Under the pieces are notes generated by a model. It was not told the origin of the DNA, did not search any database, and saw only the letters and a list, made by a program, of their open reading frames with translations. This document shows, in pieces, positions 17,438 to 25,413 of a stretch of 64,000 nucleotides of DNA (positions within the stretch are counted from its first letter, which is position 1; each line of letters begins with the position of its first letter). The translations under genes and the position numbers were made by a program. Source of the DNA: Gammaproteobacteria bacterium. Its GTDB lineage: Bacteria; Pseudomonadota; Gammaproteobacteria; Pseudomonadales; Pseudohongiellaceae. The stretch lies in assembly GCA_041395725.1 (NCBI GenBank), contig JAWKZW010000001.1:2976001-3040000 (forward strand), in the 5' to 3' direction.

Positions 17438-18478
17438 ATGATCGCTTATGAAACCACTGAGCCGGGTGCGCCATTGGCCCGGGTCGAAAAAGAGACCCCT
17501 CAGCCTGAAGGGGCTCAGGTGCTGCTCAGAATGCTGGCCTGCGGAGTTTGCCATTCAGATATTCATCTTCATGATGGAGCCTTTGAGTTGGGCAACGGCA
17601 AACGTCTTGATGTGGCTCAGACGGGGCAGGTATTGGGGCACGAGATTTTTGGCGAAGTAGTGGCTGTCGGACCCGATGCCGAGGGCATAAAGCCCGGTGA
17701 TCGGCGTGTGGTCTACCCCTGGATCGGTTGTGGCGAGTGTGCCGCCTGTCAGCGGGGAGACGAGCATCTGTGCACACCGGGCAGGGCGCTGGGTATCGTG
17801 AGGCCGGGGGGGTTCGCTGATCATGTGCTGGTACCCCATAGTCGCTACCTGTTCGACAAGGGGGCAGTTCCCGATTCCCTGGCGGCCACCTACGCATGCA
17901 GTGGGTTGACCGCCTACGGGGCACTGAATAAAGTGGGGGATCTGAAACCTTTGGATAAGGTTGTCATCCTGGGCGTTGGCGGTGTAGGTATGATGGCAGT
18001 CCAGATTGCCATCTCGGTATTTGGCATTCAGCCCCTTGTCGTTGATATAGACGACGAAAAGCTTGCCGCCGCCAGGAAGCTGGGTGCCGAAGCGGCCTTT
18101 AATTCTTCAGACCCGCAGACGGCGAAAGAAATTCGCAAGCGCACTGGCGGCGCTTATGCGGTAATTGATTTCGTCGGTGCCGAAGCGAGTGTCAACTATG
18201 GGCTGAACTGCCTGCGGAAGGGCGGCAAGCTGATTATTGTGGGCCTCTATGGTGGCTCCCTCACCCTGCCGATTCCCTTTATTCCCATGAACGCACGAAT
18301 CATCCAGGGCAGTTATGTAGGGACCCTGCAGGAGATGGGTGAGTTAATGGCCATGGTTCGTGACGGCAAGGTTGCCCCCATTGAAATTCTTGAGCGCCCG
18401 CTGGCGGAAGTCACTGACGCCCTGGCCGATCTGAAGGCGGGCAAGGTCAAGGGTCGGCAGGTGCTGATGAACGTCTGA
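17438..18478 (+). CDS. Zinc-dependent alcohol dehydrogenase
   Basis: A 346-aa medium-chain dehydrogenase/reductase. Catalytic zinc ligands are in CGVCHSDIHLHDG and GHEIFGEVVAVG. The structural zinc site is the four-Cys loop CGECAACQRGDEHLC. The NAD(P)-binding motif is LGVGGVGMMAVQIA. It oxidises an alcohol (or reduces an aldehyde); substrate unknown. It begins 18 bp after the FadB-like stop with GGAG ahead, so it is in the operon. Its presence suggests the pathway handles a hydroxylated or primary-alcohol substrate on the way to an acyl-CoA, which is inference. Confidence 0.93.
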   Translation: MIAYETTEPGAPLARVEKETPQPEGAQVLLRMLACGVCHSDIHLHDGAFELGNGKRLDVAQTGQVLGHEIFGEVVAVGPDAEGIKPGDRRVVYPWIGCGECAACQRGDEHLCTPGRALGIVRPGGFADHVLVPHSRYLFDKGAVPDSLAATYACSGLTAYGALNKVGDLKPLDKVVILGVGGVGMMAVQIAISVFGIQPLVVDIDDEKLAAARKLGAEAAFNSSDPQTAKEIRKRTGGAYAVIDFVGAEASVNYGLNCLRKGGKLIIVGLYGGSLTLPIPFIPMNARIIQGSYVGTLQEMGELMAMVRDGKVAPIEILERPLAEVTDALADLKAGKVKGRQVLMNV

Positions 18479-18534
18479 AAGTCGAGGGCTGCCCCGACAA
18501 TGCCCGCCAGCAGTATTAGTGAGGATTAAATACA

Positions 18535-19755
18535 GTGAGCTACCTTGAAGACTTCCGGGACACTACCCGTGCCTGGCTGGAGCAGAATTGCCCGCCATCC
18601 ATGCGTACGCCCATGGTTACCGACGAAATTGTCTGGGGTGGACGAAACGCTACGTTCAAAAATCCGGAGAGCCGGCTGTGGCTGGAGCGCATGGGCAGCA
18701 AAGGCTGGACCTGCCCCACTTGGCCCGAAGAATACGGCGGTGGTGGCCTGAGCAAGGAGGAAAGCCTGGTCCTCGCTGCGGAACTCAAGCGTATTAATGC
18801 CAGGCCGGCCCTGAGCAGCTTCGGTATCAGCATGCTTGGCCCGGTGCTGCTTGAGTACGGTACGCAGGAGCAGAAGCTGGAGCATCTCCCCAGGATTGTG
18901 CGGGGCGAGATCCGCTGGTGTCAGGGGTATTCCGAGCCGGGAGCGGGTTCCGATCTGGCGAGCCTGCAAACCAAAGCGGTGCTTGATGGCGACACCTACA
19001 GAATCACCGGCTCCAAAGTGTGGACAAGCTATGCCAATGTTTCTGACTGGATATTCTGCCTGGTCAGAACCGATTCCGATGTGCCCAAGCATTCGGGCAT
19101 CAGTTTTATACTTTTCGATCTGACCAGCAAGGGGGTCAGTACCCGCCCGATCCAGCTCATCAGCGGATCTTCGCCATTCTGCGAGACTTTTTTCGACGAT
19201 GTCCGCGTTCCGGCTGGGAACCTGGTAGGGCGGCTGAATGACGGCTGGACTATCGCCAAGCGTCTTCTGCAGCACGAGCGTACGATGATCTCCAGCTTTG
19301 GTCTGGCCGGCGGCAATATTGACAGGGGCGCCAATGCGATGACCCTGGAGCAGGCGGCCAGGCATTACCGGGGAGATGGGGAGCGCATTACTGATCCGGT
19401 TCTGAGAGACCAGATTGCCCACTTCATGATGGATGCAGAAGCCTTCGAGTTCACCTCTCGCCGCTCGCTGGATGAGTCGAAGCAGAGTGAGGGGCCTAAT
19501 GCCACCTCGTCGGTGCTCAAGTATTACGGCTGTGAGTTGAACAAGCGCCGTTACGAATTGATGCTGTCGGCTATGGGAAATCGGGCCCTGGGCTGGGAGG
19601 GAGAGGATTTTGACAGCGGCGAGCTGGGTATCACCAGGGAATGGCTGCGCTCCAAGGCTAATTCCATTGAAGGCGGTACTGCGGAAGTTCAACTGAATGT
19701 CATCGCCAAGCGGGTGTTGGGATTACCTGACCTGCTGAGTTTGACGCGGAAATAG
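18535..19755 (+). CDS. Acyl-CoA dehydrogenase, large (FadE-type) subunit
   Basis: A 406-aa acyl-CoA dehydrogenase with the N-terminal WPEEYGGGGLS and FAD signature YSEPGAGSDLASLQT. The C-terminal IEGGTAEVQLNVIAKRVLGL is of the type in paired FadE-like dehydrogenases used for branched, cyclic or steroid-side-chain acyl-CoAs. Start is GTG with GAGGA 9 nt upstream. It lies 10 bp before a second, smaller dehydrogenase gene, and the two may form a hetero-oligomer, as known for adjacent FadE pairs in actinobacteria. Partnership is inferred. Confidence 0.9.
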   Translation: MSYLEDFRDTTRAWLEQNCPPSMRTPMVTDEIVWGGRNATFKNPESRLWLERMGSKGWTCPTWPEEYGGGGLSKEESLVLAAELKRINARPALSSFGISMLGPVLLEYGTQEQKLEHLPRIVRGEIRWCQGYSEPGAGSDLASLQTKAVLDGDTYRITGSKVWTSYANVSDWIFCLVRTDSDVPKHSGISFILFDLTSKGVSTRPIQLISGSSPFCETFFDDVRVPAGNLVGRLNDGWTIAKRLLQHERTMISSFGLAGGNIDRGANAMTLEQAARHYRGDGERITDPVLRDQIAHFMMDAEAFEFTSRRSLDESKQSEGPNATSSVLKYYGCELNKRRYELMLSAMGNRALGWEGEDFDSGELGITREWLRSKANSIEGGTAEVQLNVIAKRVLGLPDLLSLTRK

Positions 19756-19765
19756 GGGTGGTGCT

Positions 19766-20905
19766 ATGGCACTGGTTCTGAACGAAGATCAACGATTGCT
19801 CAAGGAAGCCGCGGTCAGCTTCTGCCGTGAAAATGTGTCACTCAGTAATCTTCGCCGGCTTCGGGACAGTCGGGATCCGCTGGGATATGACCCGGAAATC
19901 TGGCGCCAGATTGTCGAGCTGGGCTGGACAGGAATGACGATCCCGGAAGCCTATGGCGGTTTTGAATTCGGCTATACCGGTCTTGGTATAGTGCTGGAGG
20001 CCACCGGTCGAAGCCTGCTGAATTCGCCCTTGATATCCACCGTGCTGCTGTCTTCGACAGCGCTTAATCTGGGTGGCAGTGAGTCGCAGAAGCAGGAGTT
20101 TCTGCCAGCTGTTGTCAACGGTGAATTGATCCTGGCTCTGGCAACAGAGGAGCTTCCTCATCACGCTCCCACGAACATCCAGACGGCTGCGGTATCGAAC
20201 GGCGACGGTTTTGTATTGAATGGTAAGAAGGTCATGGTGCTGGACGGTCATATTGCAGACAGGTTTATCGTCAGTGCACGCAGTGCCGGTTCCCGGGCGG
20301 ACCAGGATGGAATCAGCCTGTTTCTGGTCAATGCCGGTTCTCCCGGGGTGATTGTCCGGCAGACCAGTATGGTAGATTGCCGCAACGCCGCGACGATTGT
20401 GCTGGATAACGTACAGGTGACAAGCAACGCCTTGATTGGCCGGCTGGGGCAGGGCTATTCTGTGCTCGAGCAGGTTTTTGATGTGGGTCGCATCGGTCTG
20501 GCGGCGGAGATGTTGGGGTCCATACAGGAGGTGTTTGAACGGATCGTTGATTACCTCAAGCAGCGGGAACAGTTTGGTGTGCCGATTGGCGCCTTTCAGG
20601 CATTACAGCATCGGGCCGCAGTCATGTACTGTGAGATAGAACTCTGCAAGTCTGCAGTGCTGGCTGCGCTGGACGCGCTTGATAACGATCCGTCAGCGGT
20701 GCCAGAGCTGGCAAGCCTGGCGAAAGCCAAATGTTCCGAAGTATTCTTCACTGTCAGCAATGAAGGAGTTCAGATGCATGGTGGAATCGGCATGACGGAT
20801 GAATTCGACATCGGCTTTTTTCTCAAGCGGGCACGGGTTGCCCAGCAGTTTCTTGGCGACCAGGTGTTTCACCGGGATCGCTATGCCAGTCTGAGGGGGT
20901 TCTGA
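19766..20905 (+). CDS. Acyl-CoA dehydrogenase family protein, partner subunit
   Basis: A 379-aa protein with the acyl-CoA dehydrogenase fold but weaker motifs. It has IPEAYGGFEFGYTG near the N terminus and HGGIGMTDEFDIGFFLKRA near the C terminus. At the place where MCAD-type enzymes have the catalytic Glu (YEGTSQI) it reads FLGDQVF, so that base is absent. This supports a role as partner of the preceding dehydrogenase (10 bp upstream), with the base supplied by the other subunit or by a different residue. Last recognised gene of the degradation operon. Confidence 0.88.
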   Translation: MALVLNEDQRLLKEAAVSFCRENVSLSNLRRLRDSRDPLGYDPEIWRQIVELGWTGMTIPEAYGGFEFGYTGLGIVLEATGRSLLNSPLISTVLLSSTALNLGGSESQKQEFLPAVVNGELILALATEELPHHAPTNIQTAAVSNGDGFVLNGKKVMVLDGHIADRFIVSARSAGSRADQDGISLFLVNAGSPGVIVRQTSMVDCRNAATIVLDNVQVTSNALIGRLGQGYSVLEQVFDVGRIGLAAEMLGSIQEVFERIVDYLKQREQFGVPIGAFQALQHRAAVMYCEIELCKSAVLAALDALDNDPSAVPELASLAKAKCSEVFFTVSNEGVQMHGGIGMTDEFDIGFFLKRARVAQQFLGDQVFHRDRYASLRGF

Positions 20906-20943
20906 TACCTGCCCCTTGTGGGTCCATTGAGTTACAGGTTCTG

Positions 20944-21066
20944 ATGATAAAAGATGCGGCAGAGTTGCGGGCAAAAATAGCAGAAATCAAAGACAGTCAA
21001 CGTATTCAGGCTGTGTTCTTCCTTGTTCGGAAGCCGGGTCAGCGGCAGTCCAATGGTTTCCGGTAA
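20944..21066 (+). CDS. Possible small ORF of 40 codons
   Basis: A 40-aa reading frame (begins MIKDAAELRAKIAEIKDSQR) lies between the dehydrogenase pair and a metallopeptidase gene. An AGG sits 5 nt before the ATG. The N-terminal half is a charged helix; no family is recognised. It may be chance. Confidence 0.2.
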   Translation: MIKDAAELRAKIAEIKDSQRIQAVFFLVRKPGQRQSNGFR

Positions 21067-21114
21067 AAGATTTCGCCGAGTGCTGGTACTGTTTGATCAG
21101 AGGGATCTCTTTGC

Positions 21115-21801
21115 ATGCCTCTGCTGATCCTTGGTGCCCTGCTTGCCGTGCTGATCTATGTGCCGTCACTATGGGTGCGGCACATCATGATGCGTTATGG
21201 GAAGGAAGTTCCCGGGTTGCCGGGTACCGGAGGCGAACTGGCCAGGCACCTGATCGATCGTTTCGAGTTGACAGATATCGGTGTGGAAGAGACCGACCCC
21301 ATGCGGGATCATTTCGATCCGCAGGCCAGAATGGTGCGCCTGGGGCCCGACAATTTCCATGGTAAATCCATCACCGCAGTGGCAGTGGCGGCCCATGAGG
21401 TGGGGCATGCCATCCAGTTTCATCGGCAGGAAAAAATCTTCGAGCTGCGCAAGCGCTATATTCCCCAGGCTATGGCACTCAATCGCGCGGGTATCGCCAT
21501 CATGTGGTGCCTGCCGCTGGTGGGGCTGGTGCTGCGGTCACCTTTTGCCATCGGCGCCCTGATTACCATCAGCCTGCTCTTGCAGTTGGCCGGAGCATTT
21601 GTGTACCTCATCGTGCTACCGGAAGAATGGGACGCGAGTTTTAACAAGGCCCTGCCGATACTCAAGCAGGGTGAATATATCGAACACCGGCAGCTTCCCC
21701 AGGTTAAACGGGTGCTGCGGGCTGCTGCGTTGACGTATTTCGCCGCGGCTCTGGCGAATGTGCTTAACATTGCCCGCTGGCTGCTGATACTGCGACGTTA
21801 G
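21115..21801 (+). CDS. YugP-type membrane zinc metallopeptidase
   Basis: A 228-aa integral membrane peptidase of the COG2738/YugP family. Order: N-terminal membrane anchor (1-20), zinc motif HEVGHAIQFH at about residues 93-102, then two or more hydrophobic segments (about 125-175) and a C-terminal one. HExxH supplies the two His zinc ligands and the catalytic Glu. The physiological substrate is not known. GAGGG lies about 12 nt before the ATG. It is followed 24 bp later by an HD hydrolase gene. Confidence 0.88.
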   Translation: MPLLILGALLAVLIYVPSLWVRHIMMRYGKEVPGLPGTGGELARHLIDRFELTDIGVEETDPMRDHFDPQARMVRLGPDNFHGKSITAVAVAAHEVGHAIQFHRQEKIFELRKRYIPQAMALNRAGIAIMWCLPLVGLVLRSPFAIGALITISLLLQLAGAFVYLIVLPEEWDASFNKALPILKQGEYIEHRQLPQVKRVLRAAALTYFAAALANVLNIARWLLILRR

Positions 21802-21825
21802 GGAAGGAAAGGAAGTAGAACCTCG

Positions 21826-22494
21826 ATGACAGAATCCGAGTTTGAATCAGCCATGGCGGGGTTCATGGCTGACCGGGTAAGTACCGATCCGGCGCATGAC
21901 ATCCTCCATGTTCGTCGTGTGGTAACGCTTGCCAAAGCCCTGGCTGACAGCGAAAAGGCTGATCGGCAAGTGGTCGTGCCAGCCGCCTGGCTGCACGATT
22001 GCATTACGCTGCCAAAGGACTCGCCGGAAAAGCATAAGGCATCAACTCTGGCGGCTGAGGAGGCGGTTCGCTTCCTCAGTGATGTTGGTTATCCTGCCAG
22101 GTATCTGGATCCTGTCTATCATGCAATTCAGGCGCACAGCTACAGTGCCAATATCAAACCTCTGACGCTTGAAGCTTGCGTGGTTCAGGACGCAGATCGA
22201 CTTGATGCGCTGGGTGCGATCGGTGTTGCGCGCTGTATGCTGGTGGGAGGTGCCCTGCATACGCCGCTTTATCATCAGGATGATGCCTTTTGTGAGCACC
22301 GTCAGCCCGCTGACCGGCACTATGTGCTGGACCATTTCTACAATAAATTACTGCATCTTCCTGCCGGGCTGCATACCCCCAGTGCCCGCCTCGAGGCGCA
22401 GCGTCGTCGTGACGCCTTGCAATTCTTTCTTGATGAATTGCGTCGCGAGCTGGAAGTCAGCCGGATAAAAACTGAACAGTACCAGTTGCTTTGA
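21826..22494 (+). CDS. HD-domain phosphohydrolase (YedJ-like)
   Basis: A 222-aa single-domain HD hydrolase. Metal ligands are visible as H in HDILHVRRV, the HD pair in AAWLHDCI, and D in VQDADRLDALG. The layout matches the YedJ/YpgQ group of small HD proteins, some of which hydrolyse nucleotides with Mn. AAGGAAG precedes the ATG. Substrate is not known. Likely co-transcribed with the metallopeptidase 24 bp upstream. Confidence 0.88.
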   Translation: MTESEFESAMAGFMADRVSTDPAHDILHVRRVVTLAKALADSEKADRQVVVPAAWLHDCITLPKDSPEKHKASTLAAEEAVRFLSDVGYPARYLDPVYHAIQAHSYSANIKPLTLEACVVQDADRLDALGAIGVARCMLVGGALHTPLYHQDDAFCEHRQPADRHYVLDHFYNKLLHLPAGLHTPSARLEAQRRRDALQFFLDELRRELEVSRIKTEQYQLL

Positions 22495-22596
22495 TTCGAT
22501 TTGCGTCTCGCAGCCTTGTTCATTGGCGCGGGCATTCTGGATCGTGGCCTATGCCGGGTATTTAACATCGACCTCAAGTAGTGTACAAAGACAGGT

Positions 22597-22968
22597 ATGG
22601 ATGAATCTCTGAATGTATTTGACGAACCACTGGAACCTTGCGGGACTGATCCGCTGACAGGGTTTTTCCGGGATGGCTGCTGTAACACCAACGAAGACGA
22701 CCTGGGCTCCCATACTGTTTGCGTAAAGGTCACCCGGGAATTTCTCGAATTTTCCCGGTTTCGTGGCAATGACCTTTCCACTCCTGCTCCCCAGTTTGGC
22801 TTTCCTGGCCTCAAACCTGGAGACGCCTGGTGTCTGTGTGCAGCCCGTTGGCTTGAAGCCTACGAAAACAGAATGGCACCCAAGGTTTTTCTTATGCGAA
22901 CCCATAAAAAAGCCCTGGAGATTGTCCCGCTGGAAAAACTGAAGGAGTATGCTGCCGATCTCAATTGA
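22597..22968 (+). CDS. DUF2237 family protein
   Basis: A 123-aa protein with the hallmark string of DUF2237: EPCGTDPLTGFFRDGCC, then DLGSHTVC, FLEFSRFRGNDLSTP, FGFPGLKPGD and WCLCAARW. Several conserved Cys suggest metal or redox chemistry, but no function is established. The protein starts at the family's usual N terminus (NVFDEPLEPC). Confidence 0.9.
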   Translation: MDESLNVFDEPLEPCGTDPLTGFFRDGCCNTNEDDLGSHTVCVKVTREFLEFSRFRGNDLSTPAPQFGFPGLKPGDAWCLCAARWLEAYENRMAPKVFLMRTHKKALEIVPLEKLKEYAADLN

Positions 22969-22992
22969 TCCTCTCAGTATCGGGAACTGACA

Positions 22993-23934
22993 ATGACGCC
23001 AATAACAACCCGCCCGGAGAAAACCCATCATTACCAGAATGCGCTTTTCAATTCTGCCCGCTGGGATGAGTTTGAACCGCGCAGTGACGATATCATCATT
23101 GCCACCTCCTATAAGGCCGGTACCACCTGGATGCAGGGAATCTGTGCTGCGCTGGTATTCCAGCAGGCGGAACCGCCGGTGCCCCAGGATCAGCTTACCC
23201 CATGGCTTGATGCGAATTTTGCACCGGTTGATGCTGTCCTTGAAATGCTGGAAGGGTTGAAGAATCGTCGCTACATCAAGACTCATCTGCCATTGGATGG
23301 GCTGCGGTTTCTCGATGAAGCCAGGTATATATTTGTGGGTCGTGATGGCAGGGACGTCTTTATGTCAATGTGGAATCATTGGCATAACATGCTGCCGGAG
23401 CGTATCGATGACCTGAATAAAGCACCGGACAGAAAAGGCCCGAGCCTGCCCCAGGCACCGGATGATATCGTGGCAGCGTTTGACGAGTGGTTAAGTCGCG
23501 GAAGCTTCGCGTGGGAGAAAACCGGTTATCCATTTTGGTCCCATTTACACCACGCGAAGACCTGGTTGGATTATCGTCACCTGCCGAATATCCTGTGTGT
23601 GCATTTTCAGGATCTTCTGAAAGACCTGGATGGTGAAATGCGGCGCATATCAGCTTTCCTGGATATCCCCATAGATCAATCCATCTGGCCTTCTCTGGTG
23701 GAGGGTGTGAAGTTTGACTCCATGAAGGCCAATGCGGCCAGGATGGCGCCCGGTGCCACGCAGGGGTCCTGGAAGGATACCAGTAATTTTTTCCACAAAG
23801 GTACCAACAGGCGCTGGGAGGGTGTGCTTAGCGATGAGCAGGTGCAGCGCTATCAGAACCTGGCCCTGCGGGAACTGGGGGGTGAGTACGCCCATTGGCT
23901 GGAGTACGGCGGACATGTCAGCACGACAGACTGA
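22993..23934 (+). CDS. Sulfotransferase (PAPS-dependent, Sulfotransfer_1 type)
   Basis: A 313-aa cytosolic-type sulfotransferase that moves sulfate from PAPS to an alcohol, phenol or amine. The 5'-phosphosulfate loop is TSYKAGTTWMQ (about residues 36-46). The 3'-phosphate motif is FVGRDGRDVFMSMWNHW near residue 115. The C-terminal end has the KGTNRRWEGVLSDEQ region. No signal peptide. It starts 25 bp after the DUF2237 gene and precedes an SGNH hydrolase and a second sulfotransferase. Acceptor unknown. Confidence 0.92.
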   Translation: MTPITTRPEKTHHYQNALFNSARWDEFEPRSDDIIIATSYKAGTTWMQGICAALVFQQAEPPVPQDQLTPWLDANFAPVDAVLEMLEGLKNRRYIKTHLPLDGLRFLDEARYIFVGRDGRDVFMSMWNHWHNMLPERIDDLNKAPDRKGPSLPQAPDDIVAAFDEWLSRGSFAWEKTGYPFWSHLHHAKTWLDYRHLPNILCVHFQDLLKDLDGEMRRISAFLDIPIDQSIWPSLVEGVKFDSMKANAARMAPGATQGSWKDTSNFFHKGTNRRWEGVLSDEQVQRYQNLALRELGGEYAHWLEYGGHVSTTD

Positions 23935-23970
23935 AACCTCAAATTAGAAAAAACACAGCAGGAAAACACT

Positions 23971-24693
23971 ATGAATACCTGGAAGACAATATCCCTGATA
24001 TCTGCACTGATTCTGGTAACTTTCCCGCTAAGTCTCGGCGCGCAGGAGTACCCGGATCCCACGCGTTTCGAAGAGACAATACAGCGGTTCGAACAGCAGG
24101 ACAGGCTCAGTCCACCGCCGGAGGGGGCCATAGTTCTGACCGGTAGTTCCAGTATTGCCCGCTGGAATGATGAGGCCGCCGGGGCCCTGGCACCGTTGAC
24201 CGTAATACCCCGAGGGTTTGGTGGTTCCATAATGCATGATGTGGTTCATTATCTTGATCGCGTGGCTCTCAAGTACAGGCCAAGGGCGATTCTCATCTAC
24301 GAAGGGGACAATGACACCGGGGTTGCAGGCTATGGTATTACGCGGGAAATGATTCTGGATGACTTGCGGCACATTATTGCCCGCGTGCATGAGGCTTCGC
24401 CGGAAACCCGAATCTATGTGCTGTCGGTCAAACCCAGCGTACTGCGCCAGAATGTCTGGCCTCAGGCCCAGGCAGTCAGTAAGGGTTACCGGGCTATAGC
24501 CGAGCAGGACCCGCTGGTTTTCTACGTGGATGTTGAAACACCGTTTCTGAACGTGGACGGTTCGGTAATGACTGATATATTCGTGGCCGACAATCTGCAT
24601 CTGAACGATCTGGGTAATGCTATCTGGGGCGCGGCAATCAAAGCGGCGCTGATGCCTATGGAAGCGCGTCATGAACCCGCTTTTGGCAAGTGA
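23971..24693 (+). CDS. Exported SGNH/GDSL-family hydrolase
   Basis: A 240-aa esterase-fold protein with a signal peptide (1-24, ending LGAQ). Block I is LTGSSSIARW, where the nucleophile Ser follows Gly. Block III-like residues are in IYEGDNDTG. The catalytic Asp-His pair is in VADNLHLNDLG. Likely periplasmic; it would cleave an ester such as an acyl or acetyl group. Sandwiched between two sulfotransferase genes, it may act on the same metabolite or polysaccharide, which is inference. Confidence 0.85.
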   Translation: MNTWKTISLISALILVTFPLSLGAQEYPDPTRFEETIQRFEQQDRLSPPPEGAIVLTGSSSIARWNDEAAGALAPLTVIPRGFGGSIMHDVVHYLDRVALKYRPRAILIYEGDNDTGVAGYGITREMILDDLRHIIARVHEASPETRIYVLSVKPSVLRQNVWPQAQAVSKGYRAIAEQDPLVFYVDVETPFLNVDGSVMTDIFVADNLHLNDLGNAIWGAAIKAALMPMEARHEPAFGK

Positions 24694-25385
24694 CAGCTGA
24701 CATGCCTATGTCCTTAAGAAACCTTTTATCTACTAATACTGAGAAGTATTCGGCCCTGGTGTCTCACGATCAGAAGGCCGTCTGGTACAAGGTGAGAAAA
24801 TGTGCCTCGATCAGTATTACCAACAGCCTGCCAGGAGATGACTGGATCTCGGTAAACAACAACCGCAATCCACGGCAGTTTGAAGCGGAATACTTCGGTG
24901 ATTATTTCCGCTTCGCCTTTGTCAGGAATCCTTTCGGCAGGCTGGTATCCAATTATCTGCACAAGATTAAAGATAAGCGGCTGGAGGACATCAGACCCAG
25001 CTATATCCGTCATCTGACTTTTCACGAGGGCATGAGCTTCGAGGAGTTTGCGTTGCAGATCTGTGATCTGCCTGAAGAGCAGTGCGATCGCCATTACCGC
25101 TCCATGTTTACCTCGATCGATCTGGAAAATATTGACTTTATAGGGAGGCTGGAGAATCTGGAATCAGATTTTCGCCAGGTGGTGAATCGAATAGCACCTT
25201 CAGTCGATGACGGTGTCAGCCATCTCAATACCCAGGGCAGGTACGATTATAGGGAATTCTATTCGGCTGCGCTGGAGCAGAAAGTGGCGCTTCGCTATCA
25301 GAAGGATCTGCAGCTGTTTGGCTACGATTTTGATAAAATCGCGGATACGGCTCAGGTGCATGAGAAGCTGAGCCGTCAGCCTTAG
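24690..25385 (+). CDS. Sulfotransferase family protein (Sulfotransfer_2 type)
   Basis: A protein of about 231 aa of the Golgi-type/carbohydrate sulfotransferase family seen in marine bacteria. The PAPS-binding parts are WYKVRKCASISI (5' loop, near residue 34) and FVRNPFGRLVSNY (3' loop, near residue 88). The start is uncertain: GTG 24690 overlaps the preceding stop (GTGA), while ATG at 24702 or 24708 is also possible; none has a good ribosome site. The overlap suggests translational coupling with the SGNH hydrolase. Acceptor unknown. Confidence 0.8.
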   Translation: MTADMPMSLRNLLSTNTEKYSALVSHDQKAVWYKVRKCASISITNSLPGDDWISVNNNRNPRQFEAEYFGDYFRFAFVRNPFGRLVSNYLHKIKDKRLEDIRPSYIRHLTFHEGMSFEEFALQICDLPEEQCDRHYRSMFTSIDLENIDFIGRLENLESDFRQVVNRIAPSVDDGVSHLNTQGRYDYREFYSAALEQKVALRYQKDLQLFGYDFDKIADTAQVHEKLSRQP

Positions 25386-25413
25386 TGATGCAGCAATCGC
25401 TGCCGACACTCCG

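Noticed and set aside
18526..19692. Long minus-strand frame opposite the FadE-like gene
   Set aside because: A high-GC shadow frame; the plus strand encodes the recognised dehydrogenase.
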